A DNA stretch of 36,983 nucleotides from Staphylococcus hominis subsp. hominis (GCF_002901845.1 NZ_PPQE01000001.1:1-36983), one strand, 5' to 3'. Positions 1 through 11,254 are shown, numbered from the stretch's first letter. A program made the numbers and translations. The notes: a model not told the origin generated them from the letters alone.

Positions 1-82
1 TTTTTGAACACTCATAGTATACTACCACATCATATATATAATATCTAGTCTTTTTTAATTAATTTTCCTTTTTATTTTTCAT

Positions 83-113
83 AAAAAAACGTTGCTTACC
101 TTAGCAAGCAACG
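83..113 (-). terminator. Intrinsic terminator downstream of lysS
   Basis: An 8-bp perfect stem (90-97 with 106-113, arm CGTTGCTT) with an 8-nt loop is followed on the minus strand by seven T (83-89). It lies 20 bases beyond the lysS stop codon. Four T on the plus-strand side could let it also stop transcription entering from the left. The remaining bases 1-82 are AT-rich and show nothing I recognise. Confidence 0.88.
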
Positions 114-132
114 CTTTTAATTTATATTAATC

Positions 133-1650
<1,518 letters not shown>

Positions 1651-1663
1651 TTACTATTAATGG

Positions 1664-1693
1664 ATGTTATGTACTTATTAAAAATATTGTAAA
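1664..1693 (-). promoter_or_regulatory. Possible sigma-A promoter for lysS
   Basis: TTTACA (1688-1693) and TAACAT (1664-1669) are separated by 18 bases and sit about 40 bases upstream of the lysS start. The -35 box matches consensus at 5 of 6 positions and the -10 at 4 of 6. The region is very AT-rich, so chance matches are likely. Confidence 0.3.
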
Positions 1694-1730
1694 ATATTTT
1701 CCATTCATTATTTTATACATAGTCACATAG

Positions 1731-1768
1731 TTAAATTCTTAAAATATATTTATATTTTAAGAATTTAA
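1731..1768. repeat. 18-bp perfect inverted repeat between folK and lysS
   Basis: Bases 1731-1748 are exactly complementary to 1751-1768, with two bases between. The arms are almost entirely A and T. It starts 16 bases beyond the folK stop codon. On the minus strand no T-run follows, so it is not a standard intrinsic terminator. It could be an mRNA 3'-end stabiliser, a weak terminator or a protein-binding palindrome. Confidence 0.8.
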
Positions 1769-1784
1769 GCACTTATCTTAGCAC

Positions 1785-2263
1785 TTAGTCTTTATATTTC
1801 TTAACCGTATCATCTGGAAAAACTAAATCATGAATTTTCTGATTTAATCGTGGATTCTGTTTGTCCGATGCAATATCGTTCAACGGTATAAGTACAAAAG
1901 CACGTTCTTGCATTCGTGGGTGAGGTACACTTAAATTGTCTGTTTCAATAATATCATCACTATATAATAAGATATCTATATCTAATGTTCTAGGACCCCA
2001 ACGTATTTCTCTTACTCGATGCAGTTGTTGTTCAATGTCTAAACAATGCTTAAGCAATTGTTGAGGTGACAACTCTGTTTCAATCTCTAAACACAAATTC
2101 AAGAAATTAGGCTGGTCAGTATAGCCAATCGGTGCAGTTTCATATATCGATGATTGTTTTGTTACCTTTATACCCTTAATGTTTCCAATTAAATCAATTG
2201 CCTTAAGAAGTTGTTGTTTTCTATCACCAATATTACTTCCTAAACCTAAATATGCCTGTACCA

Positions 2264-2264
<1 letters not shown>
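1785..2264 (-). CDS. folK: 2-amino-4-hydroxy-6-hydroxymethyldihydropteridine pyrophosphokinase
   Basis: Transfers pyrophosphate from ATP to 6-hydroxymethyl-dihydropterin, making the pterin substrate used by FolP in folate synthesis. The 159-residue protein is the normal single-domain HPPK. Visible signatures are GLGSNIGDR (7-15) near the N terminus, PRTLDIDILLY (91-101) with the two magnesium-binding aspartates D95 and D97, and PHPR at 115-118. The ATG overlaps the folB stop by one base (TAATG), and a GGGAG site lies just upstream, which indicates translational coupling. It is the last gene of folP-folB-folK. Confidence 0.97.
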
Positions 2265-3416
<1,152 letters not shown>

Positions 3417-3510
3417 TCATCCTTTGTTTTTTAAAATAAATATGTATACTCACATGATACACTCATTTAGTCTATATTTCAGTATTGTTAACTGAGAGAA
3501 CCTTTATACT

Positions 3511-3553
3511 AAAAAGTAAAATAGCTGGCTTCGCCTTTTACGAAACCAGCCAT
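3511..3553 (-). terminator. Intrinsic terminator downstream of cysK
   Basis: A stem of about 13 bp (3521-3533 with 3541-3553, containing one G-U pair on the minus-strand transcript) closes a 7-nt loop. It is followed on the minus strand by a T-rich stretch. It lies 44 bases beyond the cysK stop and separates cysK from folP. Confidence 0.9.
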
Positions 3554-3597
3554 TTCTTATTTAAAACATGATATTCAAATATCAACTTATATCATCA

Positions 3598-4530
3598 TTA
3601 GTCATCGAATGAATATAATGGTGTAGATAAGTAACGTTCACCATTACTTGGTAATACTGTTACAACTGTTTTACCTTTACCTAACTCTTTTGCTTTTTCG
3701 ATTGCTGCATAAATTGCTGCGCCTGAAGAAATACCTGCTAAGATACCTTCTTCTTTAGCCACACGACGTGATGTTTCCATTGCAGTTTCATTACCAACTT
3801 TAATGATACTATCATAAATATTAGTATTTAAAGTATCAGGTACAAAGCCAGCACCTAAACCTTGTAATTTATGTGGACCAGGTTCTCCACCACTTAATAC
3901 AGGAGATCCTTCTGGTTCAATTGCTACAATTTCAACGTTAGGATATTTCTCTTTTAAGACTTTACCTACACCAGATAGTGTACCACCAGTACCAACACCT
4001 GCTAAGAAAGCATCAATTTGTTTGCCTTCAAATTGTTCAACTAATTCAGGACCAGTTGTTAATGCATGTACTTCAGGGTTAGCTGGATTTTCAAATTGTT
4101 GAGGTTCGAAATAACCATGTTCTTCTTTCAATTCTTTAGCTTTCTTAATAGCACCTTTCATTGCTTCAGATCCAGGTGTTAACACTAATTCCGCACCATA
4201 TGCTTTTAATAAGTTGCGACGTTCAGAACTCATTGTTTCAGGCATAGTAAATACTGCTTTATAACCTTTAGCTGCACAAACAAATGCTAAACCAATACCA
4301 GTATTACCACTTGTTGGTTCTACAATTGTATCACCAGGTTTAATTTTTCCTTCTTTTTCAGCTTTTTCAATCATTGCTAAAGCAATACGGTCTTTTACAG
4401 AGCCACCTGGATTTTGATACTCTAATTTTACATATACATCTGCCGCATCTTCATCTACTACGTTTCTTAATTTTACTACCGGTGTGTTGCCAATAATTTG
4501 TGTAATATTTTCTACAGGTTTTTGTGCCAT
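3598..4530 (-). CDS. cysK: Cysteine synthase A (O-acetylserine thiol-lyase)
   Basis: Makes L-cysteine from O-acetylserine and sulfide, using pyridoxal phosphate. The 310-residue fold-type II enzyme shows the cofactor lysine K46 in NPGGSVKDR, the substrate loop TSGNTG (73-78), a glycine-rich phosphate-binding loop [10 protein letters not shown], and ISSGAA near the C terminus. The ATG has AAAGGAG ten bases upstream. It has its own promoter and terminator, so it is monocistronic. In Staphylococcus and Bacillus cysK is controlled by CymR, whose binding depends on CysK itself; I could not identify a CymR site with confidence. A CodY-like box lies inside the promoter spacer. Confidence 0.97.
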   Translation of the reverse strand: MAQKPVENITQIIGNTPVVKLRNVVDEDAADVYVKLEYQNPGGSVKDRIALAMIEKAEKEGKIKPGDTIVEPTSGNTGIGLAFVCAAKGYKAVFTMPETMSSERRNLLKAYGAELVLTPGSEAMKGAIKKAKELKEEHGYFEPQQFENPANPEVHALTTGPELVEQFEGKQIDAFLAGVGTGGTLSGVGKVLKEKYPNVEIVAIEPEGSPVLSGGEPGPHKLQGLGAGFVPDTLNTNIYDSIIKVGNETAMETSRRVAKEEGILAGISSGAAIYAAIEKAKELGKGKTVVTVLPSNGERYLSTPLYSFDD

Positions 4531-4591
4531 CGAAAAAACGCTCCTTTAACTTTCTAATTTAAAACTTAGTCTTTCTATCGGATATAACTAT

Positions 4592-4619
4592 ATTCTATCA
4601 GAATTTTCTAAAAAGACAA
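4592..4619 (-). promoter_or_regulatory. Sigma-A promoter of cysK
   Basis: TTGTCT (4614-4619) and TAGAAT (4592-4597) are 16 bases apart, about 60 bases upstream of the cysK start. The -10 box matches at 5 of 6 positions. The spacer contains a 15-base sequence (4602-4616) matching 12 of 15 positions of the CodY consensus. Confidence 0.5.
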
Positions 4620-4681
4620 ATATATTTCTTTAAATATGATGTAATATTTTACTTTCATTAGTTACAATTAGTTTTTCCCAT

Positions 4682-4714
4682 AAAAAAAGAGCAATAAACA
4701 TACGCTTATTGCTC
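4682..4714 (-). terminator. Intrinsic terminator downstream of hslO
   Basis: A 9-bp perfect stem (4689-4697 with 4706-4714, arm GAGCAATAA) with an 8-nt loop is followed on the minus strand by seven T (4682-4688). It begins 13 bases beyond the hslO stop. Confidence 0.93.
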
Positions 4715-4726
4715 ATCAACATTCTA

Positions 4727-5611
4727 CTATTGTTTTATTGTATCAAGTAGTTCTTGAAGTTCGCCTTCAGAATAATGATATTTATTTCCACAGAAATGAC
4801 ACACGGCCTCAGCACCATGATCTTCTTTAATCATATCTTCAATTTCTGCTTCACCTAAACCTTTAATTGCATTTAGGAATTTTTCATGACTACAATTACA
4901 TTCAAATTGTGCATCCATTGTTTCCAAAATTTGTACATTCTCTTCACCTAAAATTTCATTTAAGATACCTTCTGGCGTTAAGCCTTGTTCAATCAATTTA
5001 GAAACGAGCTGCATTTGGTTAATTGCATTTTCTAATTTAGTAATAGTTTCTTCTTTCGCACCTGGCATGACTTGTATAATAAATCCACCCGCTGCCTTAA
5101 TAGAATTATCAGGGTTAACAAGCACCCCTAATCCTACTGATGACGGTGTTTGTTCACTTGTCGCAAAATAATAAGTGAAATCTTCTCCAAGTTCACCAGA
5201 AACGATTGGACTTGCTCCTGAGAAATAATCTTTCATTCCTACATCCTTAACGACTTGAATTGCACCCTCAGTACCTACTGCTCGTCTTACATCCAATTTA
5301 CCTTGATCATTAAGTGGAAAATGGGTTTGAGGATGGTCCACATATGCCCGTACATTTCCTTGTGCATCTGCATCAGCAATAATTCGACCAATTGGGCCCT
5401 TACCATCTACTGTGACAGTAAGCTTTTGATCTCCTTTTAACATTGCCCCCATTAATAACGTTGCTGTCATTGTTCTCCCCATCGCTGCTGAAGCTGTAGG
5501 CCATGTATAGTGACGTGTTTGGCCTTCTTGAACTGATTCAGTTGTTAATGCAGCATACGCACGTACTTCTCCATCAAAAGCCAAAGATTTAACAATATAA
5601 TCATGTGTCAT
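4727..5611 (-). CDS. hslO: Redox-regulated chaperone Hsp33
   Basis: A cytoplasmic holdase chaperone switched on by oxidative unfolding. The 294-residue length matches the family. The N-terminal chaperone core carries the expected [20 protein letters not shown] segment (45-60). The C-terminal redox switch is intact, with the four zinc cysteines C238, C240, C271 and C274 in the CxC and CxxC arrangement. The ATG has an AAAGGAGAG site upstream. Promoter and terminator candidates on both sides suggest a single-gene transcript. In Bacillus, coaX lies between ftsH and hslO; here there is none, as expected for staphylococci, which use a type II pantothenate kinase. Confidence 0.97.
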   Translation of the reverse strand: MTHDYIVKSLAFDGEVRAYAALTTESVQEGQTRHYTWPTASAAMGRTMTATLLMGAMLKGDQKLTVTVDGKGPIGRIIADADAQGNVRAYVDHPQTHFPLNDQGKLDVRRAVGTEGAIQVVKDVGMKDYFSGASPIVSGELGEDFTYYFATSEQTPSSVGLGVLVNPDNSIKAAGGFIIQVMPGAKEETITKLENAINQMQLVSKLIEQGLTPEGILNEILGEENVQILETMDAQFECNCSHEKFLNAIKGLGEAEIEDMIKEDHGAEAVCHFCGNKYHYSEGELQELLDTIKQ

Positions 5612-5697
5612 TACTCTAATCTCTCCTTTATGTTATTTTATTTCGTTTGTTTCATTTATTTTAAAATCTAATATTAAATCCTTTATTAAGAATATCT

Positions 5698-5726
5698 ATT
5701 TTACACTGCTTATTTAAGAATATGAA
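5698..5726 (-). promoter_or_regulatory. Possible sigma-A promoter of hslO
   Basis: TTCATA (5721-5726) and TAAAAT (5698-5703) are 17 bases apart. They lie between the ftsH terminator and the hslO start, with the predicted start site about 80 bases upstream of the ATG. Confidence 0.42.
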
Positions 5727-5766
5727 GTAACTTGCTCTAGCGTATATAATGCTCCTATATCATATT

Positions 5767-5814
5767 AAAAACTCTTTCGATTAAGGTTATTTAACCCGAG
5801 TCGAAAGAGTTTTT
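5767..5814 (-). terminator. Intrinsic terminator downstream of ftsH
   Basis: A 14-bp perfect stem (5767-5780 with 5801-5814) includes A5 and T5 ends, so it can act in both directions. The 20-base loop contains a smaller 5-bp hairpin (5785-5789 with 5792-5796). It starts 8 bases past the ftsH stop. Confidence 0.93.
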
Positions 5815-5822
5815 ATGACTAA

Positions 5823-7955
5823 CTATGATTCTCTATGATTTGAATCTGTTGGATGCTCTATATTTGGAGATTGTTCATAACCTGTTTCATCTCTATCATT
5901 TCGTTGTGAATGATTTTGAGATTGATTACGGTCTGAACGATGATTGTTTCTATCATGATCGATTCTGTCATCTTCTTTGCGGTCTTCTGCTTCATCTTTA
6001 CGACCTTCTTCAAGTTGTTCTTCACGAATGTCATCATAAGATTTACCATATTTACCGTTTGAGAACTCAGAATCATCTCTATCTTCATCTTTTACCACTT
6101 TAGCTGCATCATAATCCACTGTTGGTAAAACACCATCATAGAATAATGAACGTATTTGTTCTGCTACTAGTGTTTCTTCAGTTAATAACGTTTTAGCAAT
6201 CAGTTTCAATTGAGATTCATGTTCTAATAAAATTTGTTTACAACGTTCATATTGTTCTTTAATAATACGTTGCACTTCTTTATCAATTTCATAAGCAATT
6301 TGGCCTGAATAGTTAGGTTCACCTTGCATATCTTTACCTAAGAAGACTTGGCCGCCACCGCTTGTAGAGAATTGTAAAGGTCCTAATTTCTTACTCATAC
6401 CATATTCAGTGACCATTGAACGTGCAATTTGTGTTGCTCTTTCAAAGTCGTTTGAAGCACCAGTTGATACTTCATGGAAGTTAATATCTTCAGATACACG
6501 ACCACCTAAAAGACCACAAATTTTATCTAACAATTCTGGTTCTGTCATTAAGAAGCGGTCTTGTTTAGGTAACATCATTGCGTAACCACCTGCTTGTCCA
6601 CGAGGCACAATCGTTACTTTGTGTACAACTTCTGCTTCATCAAGTACCATACCAATGACTGTATGACCTGCTTCATGATGTGCTACAATATTACGTTCTT
6701 TATCAGAAATAACACGAGATTTTTTCGCTGGACCCGCAATCACTCGGTCTGTTGCTTCTTCAATATCACGCATATCAATTTTATTTTTACCTTCACGTGC
6801 GGCAATTAATGATGCTTCGTTCAATAGGTTTTCTAAATCAGCACCAGAGAAACCAGGCGTTCTTTGAGAAATAGCTTTTAAATCGACAGTTTCATCAAGT
6901 GGTTTGTTTTTAGCATGGACATGAAGAATCGCTTCACGGCCTTTAACATCTGGACGACCTACTTGAATTTGTCTATCGAAACGACCAGGACGTAATAATG
7001 CAGGGTCTAAAATGTCAGGACGGTTTGTCGCTGCAATCATAATGATACCTTCATTCTCACCGAAACCATCCATTTCAACTAATAATTGGTTAAGCGTTTG
7101 TTCACGTTCATCGTGCCCGCCACCAACACCTGCACCACGTTGACGACCAACAGCATCAATTTCGTCTATGAAAATAATACAAGGTGCATTTTTCTTAGCA
7201 TTTTCAAATAAATCACGTACTCGACTTGCACCAACACCTACAAACATTTCAACGAAATCAGAACCACTGATTGAGAAGAATGGCGCTCCAGCTTCACCTG
7301 CAACGGCACGTGCTAATAATGTTTTACCAGTACCTGGTGGGCCTACAAGTAAGACACCTTTAGGGATTCTTGAACCCATTTTCTTAAATTTCTTATTATC
7401 TTTTAAGAAATCTACAATTTCAATTAACTCTTGTTTTTCTTCGTCTGCCCCAGCAACATCTGAGAAGCGAACACGACGTTTTTGGTTGTCGTACATTTTT
7501 GCTTTGGATTTACCAAAGTTCATCATACGACCTCCACCGCCGCCACCTTGTGCTTGGCTAAGGAAGAATATAAATAAGAAAGCAATAATTAATACAGGAA
7601 TAAGCGTTGTCAACATACTGACAAAGACACTTTGTTTTTCTTCTTCTTTAACTGTAAAATCTAATCCTTTTTGGCTACGAGCTTCATTTGTTATTTGTTG
7701 TAAATCTTTTTCGTTATTGTATAAAATCGTTGAAGAATAATCTTCATCATTTTTAGTTTTACCACTTACCAAGTACACATTTTGTTCAGGTTGGATTTCT
7801 AAAGTTTTAAGATCACCTTTATCCAATTTCTCTACAAACTGTGAATAGGAAAGTTGTTTCGGTGTATTTCCATTACCATTGATATATGAGAAAACACCGA
7901 ATATAATAACGCCAATAATTGCGATAACTAGCACATTGCGAAAAGCTTTCTGCAT
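5823..7955 (-). CDS. ftsH: ATP-dependent zinc metalloprotease FtsH
   Basis: Membrane-anchored AAA+ protease that degrades misfolded membrane proteins and regulators. The 710-residue chain has a first membrane segment at about 8-24, an extracytoplasmic domain, and a second membrane segment at about 113-132 followed by a run of six glycines (137-142). The AAA module carries Walker A GPPGTGKT (205-212), Walker B IIFIDEID (260-267) and the second region of homology around 311-328. The zinc site HEAGH is at 427-431. The last 70 or so residues are a highly charged, low-complexity tail rich in D, E, R, N, H and S, with no recognisable domain. A strong AGGAGG site precedes the ATG. It is flanked by its own promoter and terminator. 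Confidence 0.98.
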   Translation of the reverse strand: MQKAFRNVLVIAIIGVIIFGVFSYINGNGNTPKQLSYSQFVEKLDKGDLKTLEIQPEQNVYLVSGKTKNDEDYSSTILYNNEKDLQQITNEARSQKGLDFTVKEEEKQSVFVSMLTTLIPVLIIAFLFIFFLSQAQGGGGGGRMMNFGKSKAKMYDNQKRRVRFSDVAGADEEKQELIEIVDFLKDNKKFKKMGSRIPKGVLLVGPPGTGKTLLARAVAGEAGAPFFSISGSDFVEMFVGVGASRVRDLFENAKKNAPCIIFIDEIDAVGRQRGAGVGGGHDEREQTLNQLLVEMDGFGENEGIIMIAATNRPDILDPALLRPGRFDRQIQVGRPDVKGREAILHVHAKNKPLDETVDLKAISQRTPGFSGADLENLLNEASLIAAREGKNKIDMRDIEEATDRVIAGPAKKSRVISDKERNIVAHHEAGHTVIGMVLDEAEVVHKVTIVPRGQAGGYAMMLPKQDRFLMTEPELLDKICGLLGGRVSEDINFHEVSTGASNDFERATQIARSMVTEYGMSKKLGPLQFSTSGGGQVFLGKDMQGEPNYSGQIAYEIDKEVQRIIKEQYERCKQILLEHESQLKLIAKTLLTEETLVAEQIRSLFYDGVLPTVDYDAAKVVKDEDRDDSEFSNGKYGKSYDDIREEQLEEGRKDEAEDRKEDDRIDHDRNNHRSDRNQSQNHSQRNDRDETGYEQSPNIEHPTDSNHRES

Positions 7956-7994
7956 GCGTCATTTCCTCCTATTTCTATAATAAAGCTAACAAAG

Positions 7995-8033
7995 ATTGTA
8001 ACATAATCTAGCTTATAAAGGCTAGTATTTCAA
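7995..8033 (-). promoter_or_regulatory. Promoter region of ftsH
   Basis: Two overlapping candidates are visible. TTGAAA (8028-8033) and TAGATT (8005-8010) are 17 bases apart. Slightly downstream, TACAAT (7995-8000) carries an extended -10 TG at 8002-8003. Either gives a short leader before the strong AGGAGG site of ftsH. Confidence 0.5.
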
Positions 8034-8160
8034 CTTTTGTAGCGCTTTTCTAATTCTAGTTAATTATTTTATATTCATCATTTACTCATTCTTTATTTCT
8101 AACTTTACATATCTATGTATAGTCGTTTCATAAAATGACAATTTTGAATATAAAATGAGT

Positions 8161-8187
8161 CTACACTAATTTATATCGTTAGTATAG
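8161..8187 (-). terminator. Possible weak terminator between hpt and ftsH
   Basis: A 9-bp AT-rich stem with one G-U pair (8161-8169 with 8179-8187) lies downstream of hpt. A second 7-bp hairpin (8212-8218 with 8223-8229) precedes it. The T-run after the first is poor. Termination here is uncertain; read-through into ftsH is plausible. Confidence 0.3.
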
Positions 8188-8238
8188 TTATTATATTTAA
8201 AAATCTATTTCATGTATTTGCTAATACATTATAAAATT

Positions 8239-8778
8239 TTATTTATTATAAATTTCCGGTTTTAATGTACCAATGTAAGGAAGATTTCGATAATGCTCAG
8301 CATAATCTAAACCATATCCTACTACAAACTCATCAGGTATTTTTTTGCCAACGTATTTTGCTTCAATATCCGCTTTACGACGATTCGGTTTATCTAACAA
8401 TGTAACGATTTCTAATGAGTTAACTTTGCGTGATCGTAGTAATTCAGTAATTGATTTTAAAGTTGTACCTGTTTCTAAAATATCTTCAATAATGAGTACA
8501 TCTTTGTTTTCAATAGAAGCACTTAAATCTTTTAAAATTTGTACTTCTCCTGTTGATTCTGTACCACCGTGATAACTTGAAACATCCATAAAATCAATTG
8601 CTAAATGTGTATCAATACGTTTGATTAAATCTGCCATAAACATAACTGAACCTTTAAGGATACCAACACAAACAAGTGGTTTATCTTTGTAATCTCTCGT
8701 TAATTGTTCACCTAAATGTTTACAAATTTCTTGGATTTCTTCTTCAGTTAATAAAATATCTTTTAAATCATCTTTCAT
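8239..8778 (-). CDS. hpt: Hypoxanthine phosphoribosyltransferase
   Basis: Purine salvage enzyme that converts hypoxanthine and guanine to IMP and GMP using PRPP. The 179-residue length is standard. The PRPP-binding motif IIEDILETGTT (96-106) is clear, and the flexible loop segment SYHGGTESTGEV (68-79) and the C-terminal base-binding segment EFVVGYGLDYAE are present. The ATG directly follows the tilS stop with no gap, and its ribosome binding site (GGAG) lies inside the tilS 3' end, so the two are co-translated. The tilS-hpt-ftsH order is conserved in Firmicutes. Confidence 0.97.
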   Translation of the reverse strand: MKDDLKDILLTEEEIQEICKHLGEQLTRDYKDKPLVCVGILKGSVMFMADLIKRIDTHLAIDFMDVSSYHGGTESTGEVQILKDLSASIENKDVLIIEDILETGTTLKSITELLRSRKVNSLEIVTLLDKPNRRKADIEAKYVGKKIPDEFVVGYGLDYAEHYRNLPYIGTLKPEIYNK

Positions 8779-10080
8779 TTATGAGTCATCTCCAATTTTT
8801 TTAATATCTATTATATGTTTAAAGCTTGTCGTCACATAAAGTTGTCCTATAGCAATCACTCGTTGTTTTGCATCTAAAATGATGGGTATTTGTGTACGTT
8901 CTATACTATCAATTTTTTTATCAATCAATAAACGACTTACTTTTTTATGTCCATGACTACCATTTAACTTAAACTTATCTCCATCTCTACGTGTTCGAAT
9001 CGTTAGAGGCCAATCGATTGCTTCATCATTCTCATTTGGATGAATTGTAATTAAATAATGACCAAATTGATATGTATAAGGATGCGTAACAATTTGTTCT
9101 TCAAGTAGAGAGTGTTCATAATGAGCCATTATTATAAATTTATCATATGCAATTTGAATTATCCATTTTTCAGTGAGGGGAATTTTAATTTGAGATTGTT
9201 TACTCTCAATTTGCTCGAACCATTCATTATAATTTTTTTCTGAAAAAGATTTATTTAACTGAAGCATCTCAAATAAACGATCTAATAAAATCATTTTTGA
9301 AATTTCATCTAGTTGATTAAAAGACGCCCGAGATAATTGTATACGTTCTTCATTAAGGTGAATGTTAACATGTTGTTCTATAAAACAACTTATTCGTCGT
9401 TGTGTAAGTTGTAATTGCATATCGTGCCAATGTTTCAACTTTAATAATTGTTCTACCTTGAAGTCCTTATTTTCATCAATAGCTGGTAAAAGCCGATTGC
9501 GAATGTCATTTCTTGCATATTTATTATGATGATTAGATTCATCTTCATAAAAAGGCACATGGTGAATGGTTTGATACTGTTTTATATCATTTTTATATGT
9601 CTCTATCAGAGGACGACAAATAAAATAATGATTTCGCTCAGTACATTCATGCATCCCTAATGAATTGCGCGTTGATCGACCAGTAAAAACGCGATAAAAA
9701 ATCGTTTCAAGTTGATCATTTAAATGATGAGCAGTTAATAAAACATCAGCATTTATCTTGCTCATCATTTCATCAAACCATTGATAACGTAAATCTCTCG
9801 CTTCAGATTGAATACTTTTTCCTTTTTCTACTGTTTCAGATAAATCTAACTGTTTAACATAACAGGGAATTTGATATTGCTTGCAAAATTGTTTAATAAA
9901 TCGTTCTTCTTCGACAGATGCATCTCTTAAACCATGATTGACATGCAAACACGTTAAAGATTGATATGAATGTGATAAATCATTTAATAATTTATATAAT
10001 AAACACATACTATCAATCCCTGTAGATACCGCAACAGCTAAATGATCCGTCTTTTTCCAAAGAGACGTTTTCACTTTCAC
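8779..10080 (-). CDS. tilS: tRNA(Ile)-lysidine synthase
   Basis: Modifies the CAU anticodon of one tRNA-Ile to lysidine so that it reads AUA. The protein has 433 residues: an N-terminal N-type ATP pyrophosphatase domain, then the C-terminal TilS domains ending with a segment containing RTRRDGDKFKL. The PP-loop reads STGIDS (19-24) instead of the common SGGxDS; I recall the same variant in S. aureus, so it is probably a genus feature. The start is GTG at 10080, nine bases after GGAGG. The nearer ATG at 10082 is out of frame and is followed at once by TGA. The C-terminal half diverges more from S. aureus than neighbouring genes do. Confidence 0.96.
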   Translation of the reverse strand: MKVKTSLWKKTDHLAVAVSTGIDSMCLLYKLLNDLSHSYQSLTCLHVNHGLRDASVEEERFIKQFCKQYQIPCYVKQLDLSETVEKGKSIQSEARDLRYQWFDEMMSKINADVLLTAHHLNDQLETIFYRVFTGRSTRNSLGMHECTERNHYFICRPLIETYKNDIKQYQTIHHVPFYEDESNHHNKYARNDIRNRLLPAIDENKDFKVEQLLKLKHWHDMQLQLTQRRISCFIEQHVNIHLNEERIQLSRASFNQLDEISKMILLDRLFEMLQLNKSFSEKNYNEWFEQIESKQSQIKIPLTEKWIIQIAYDKFIIMAHYEHSLLEEQIVTHPYTYQFGHYLITIHPNENDEAIDWPLTIRTRRDGDKFKLNGSHGHKKVSRLLIDKKIDSIERTQIPIILDAKQRVIAIGQLYVTTSFKHIIDIKKIGDDS

Positions 10081-10122
10081 ATTACTGAACCTCCTGACTT
10101 AGGGTAAATAATTGATATAACG

Positions 10123-10166
10123 AAAAAAGAGTGAGATAGAACTTTAATTTCAGTTCTTTATCTCAC
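10123..10166 (-). terminator. Intrinsic terminator upstream of tilS
   Basis: An 8-bp stem GTGAGATA/TATCTCAC (10131-10138 with 10159-10166), extended by five more pairs after a 2-nt bulge, is followed on the minus strand by six T (10123-10128). It ends about 120 bases downstream of the yabR stop and 42 bases before tilS, with no clear promoter in between. Confidence 0.88.
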
Positions 10167-10249
10167 CCCTGGCATAGATCTTACATGATCTAATGCACTT
10201 AAGTTATTATCAATACATATTAATCTAGAATAAATGATTGGAACCAGGG
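10167..10249 (-). other. Structured stretch between yabR and tilS, possible small RNA or 3' UTR
   Basis: CCCTGG (10167-10172) can pair with CCAGGG (10244-10249). Between them a hairpin forms from GCAT-AGATC (10172-10180) and GATCT-A-ATGC (10187-10196). Directly downstream comes the strong terminator at 10123-10166. No reading frame fits. This looks like a long structured 3' UTR of yabR, or a small RNA that ends at the terminator. I see no good promoter for it, so the latter is speculative. Confidence 0.35.
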
Positions 10250-10287
10250 CTCCGTTAACTTAGCTATATTTACTCACACAGATATAA

Positions 10288-10689
10288 TTAACGTCTAGAT
10301 CCTTTACCACCACGTCTTGATTCTGTTTGACGTTTAATAGAAGTCAATTTGTCTTCACTGTCTTTTAAGAAATTACTTAATTTCTTTTCAAAATCTTCTG
10401 CTTTTTGTTGAGGTGGTTTATTTTGATTAGATTTGTGATGTGGACGACGAGGACGATCTTTCGCTTTTTTAATTGAGAGGCTGATTTTACCATCCTCTGC
10501 AATAGATAAAACTTTTACCTCCACTTCATCTCCAACTGATAAATGATCTTCTACATTTTCAACATAATTATCAGCAACTTCACTAATATGAACTAAGCCA
10601 CTTTTACCTTCAGGTAATTCTACAAACGCACCAAATTTTTTGATACCTGTCACTTTACCTTTTAGCTTGTTTCCTACTTCGATTGACAT
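10288..10689 (-). CDS. yabR: S1 domain RNA-binding protein, YabR family
   Basis: A 133-residue protein with one S1 (OB-fold) RNA-binding domain at about residues 5-75, with the typical start VGNKLKGKVTGIKKFGAFVE and later GLVHISE. A basic, low-complexity C-terminal tail follows (PRRPHHKSNQNK, then RRGGKGSRR). It belongs to the YabR/general stress protein 13 type found next to divIC in Firmicutes. The exact role is not established; ribosome or RNA association is inferred from the domain. The ATG follows GGGAGGA at a rather long 12-base spacing. A 134-base gap to divIC has only a weak AT-rich hairpin (10766-10772 with 10789-10795). Confidence 0.9.
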   Translation of the reverse strand: MSIEVGNKLKGKVTGIKKFGAFVELPEGKSGLVHISEVADNYVENVEDHLSVGDEVEVKVLSIAEDGKISLSIKKAKDRPRRPHHKSNQNKPPQQKAEDFEKKLSNFLKDSEDKLTSIKRQTESRRGGKGSRR

Positions 10690-10823
10690 ATTCTAAATAA
10701 ATCCTCCCGATAATGTTTCAATTTTAACCTTATTATATTCCTGTTTTAAAATTTACACAATGCTATAAAACGATTATTTTAAATTAAGCGTTTTACTTTA
10801 ATTTTTAAAGTTGAGTACTCTTT

Positions 10824-11219
10824 TTAATTATTACTAGAGGATTTAGAATTAGACGATGATTTATCATTAGGCAATTTAAAAATAATTTCTCCATTGTTAC
10901 TTAAATAATAGTCATCTCGAGCAACTTTCTCTATATAATCTTTATCGTTAAGATTATTAAGCTCTTCTTTTAATGCTATTTCCTCATCTTGTTTTTTCTG
11001 AAATTGTTCTTCTTTCTGCTTTCGTTCTATTGTTGCTTGATTGTTACTTTGTTTTTGGAAGACAAGCATGATAGATAGAATAATAATAATCGCTAATAAT
11101 AATCCTCCAAAAACTGTTACTCTTCGACGAACGACACGCATTCGTTTTTGTTGACGTTGTTTCTTTCGATTTCGTTCTGAAGTATATTGATTATCAATAT
11201 GTTCTACCTTTTTACTCAT
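10824..11219 (-). CDS. divIC: Septum formation initiator DivIC
   Basis: A 131-residue bitopic membrane protein of the divisome that works with FtsL and DivIB at the septum. The sequence shows a very basic cytoplasmic N terminus (about 16-33), one membrane segment at about 35-54, a coiled-coil stretch rich in E, K and Q (about 60-90) on the outside, the conserved IEKVARDDYYLSNNGEIIF-type segment, and a serine/asparagine-rich end. A near-perfect AAAGGAGGTGA site precedes the ATG. It lies 35 bases after rqcP. Sporulation genes yabP and yabQ, which separate these two in Bacillus, are absent. Confidence 0.95.
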   Translation of the reverse strand: MSKKVEHIDNQYTSERNRKKQRQQKRMRVVRRRVTVFGGLLLAIIIILSIMLVFQKQSNNQATIERKQKEEQFQKKQDEEIALKEELNNLNDKDYIEKVARDDYYLSNNGEIIFKLPNDKSSSNSKSSSNN

Positions 11220-11254
11220 AACTTGTCACCTCCTTTAAGCGTTTCAATCATAGA

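Noticed and set aside
5858..6088. 76-codon minus-strand frame overlapping the end of ftsH
   Set aside because: It is a shifted frame of the low-complexity FtsH tail. The biased codon content of that tail keeps it open. The FtsH frame itself is uninterrupted, so it is not evidence of a frameshift.
7168..7740. 190-codon open frame on the plus strand opposite ftsH
   Set aside because: It is the antisense of the conserved FtsH coding region, has no plausible ribosome binding site, and its translation is repetitive and unlike any family I know. Conserved codons on the minus strand explain the open frame.
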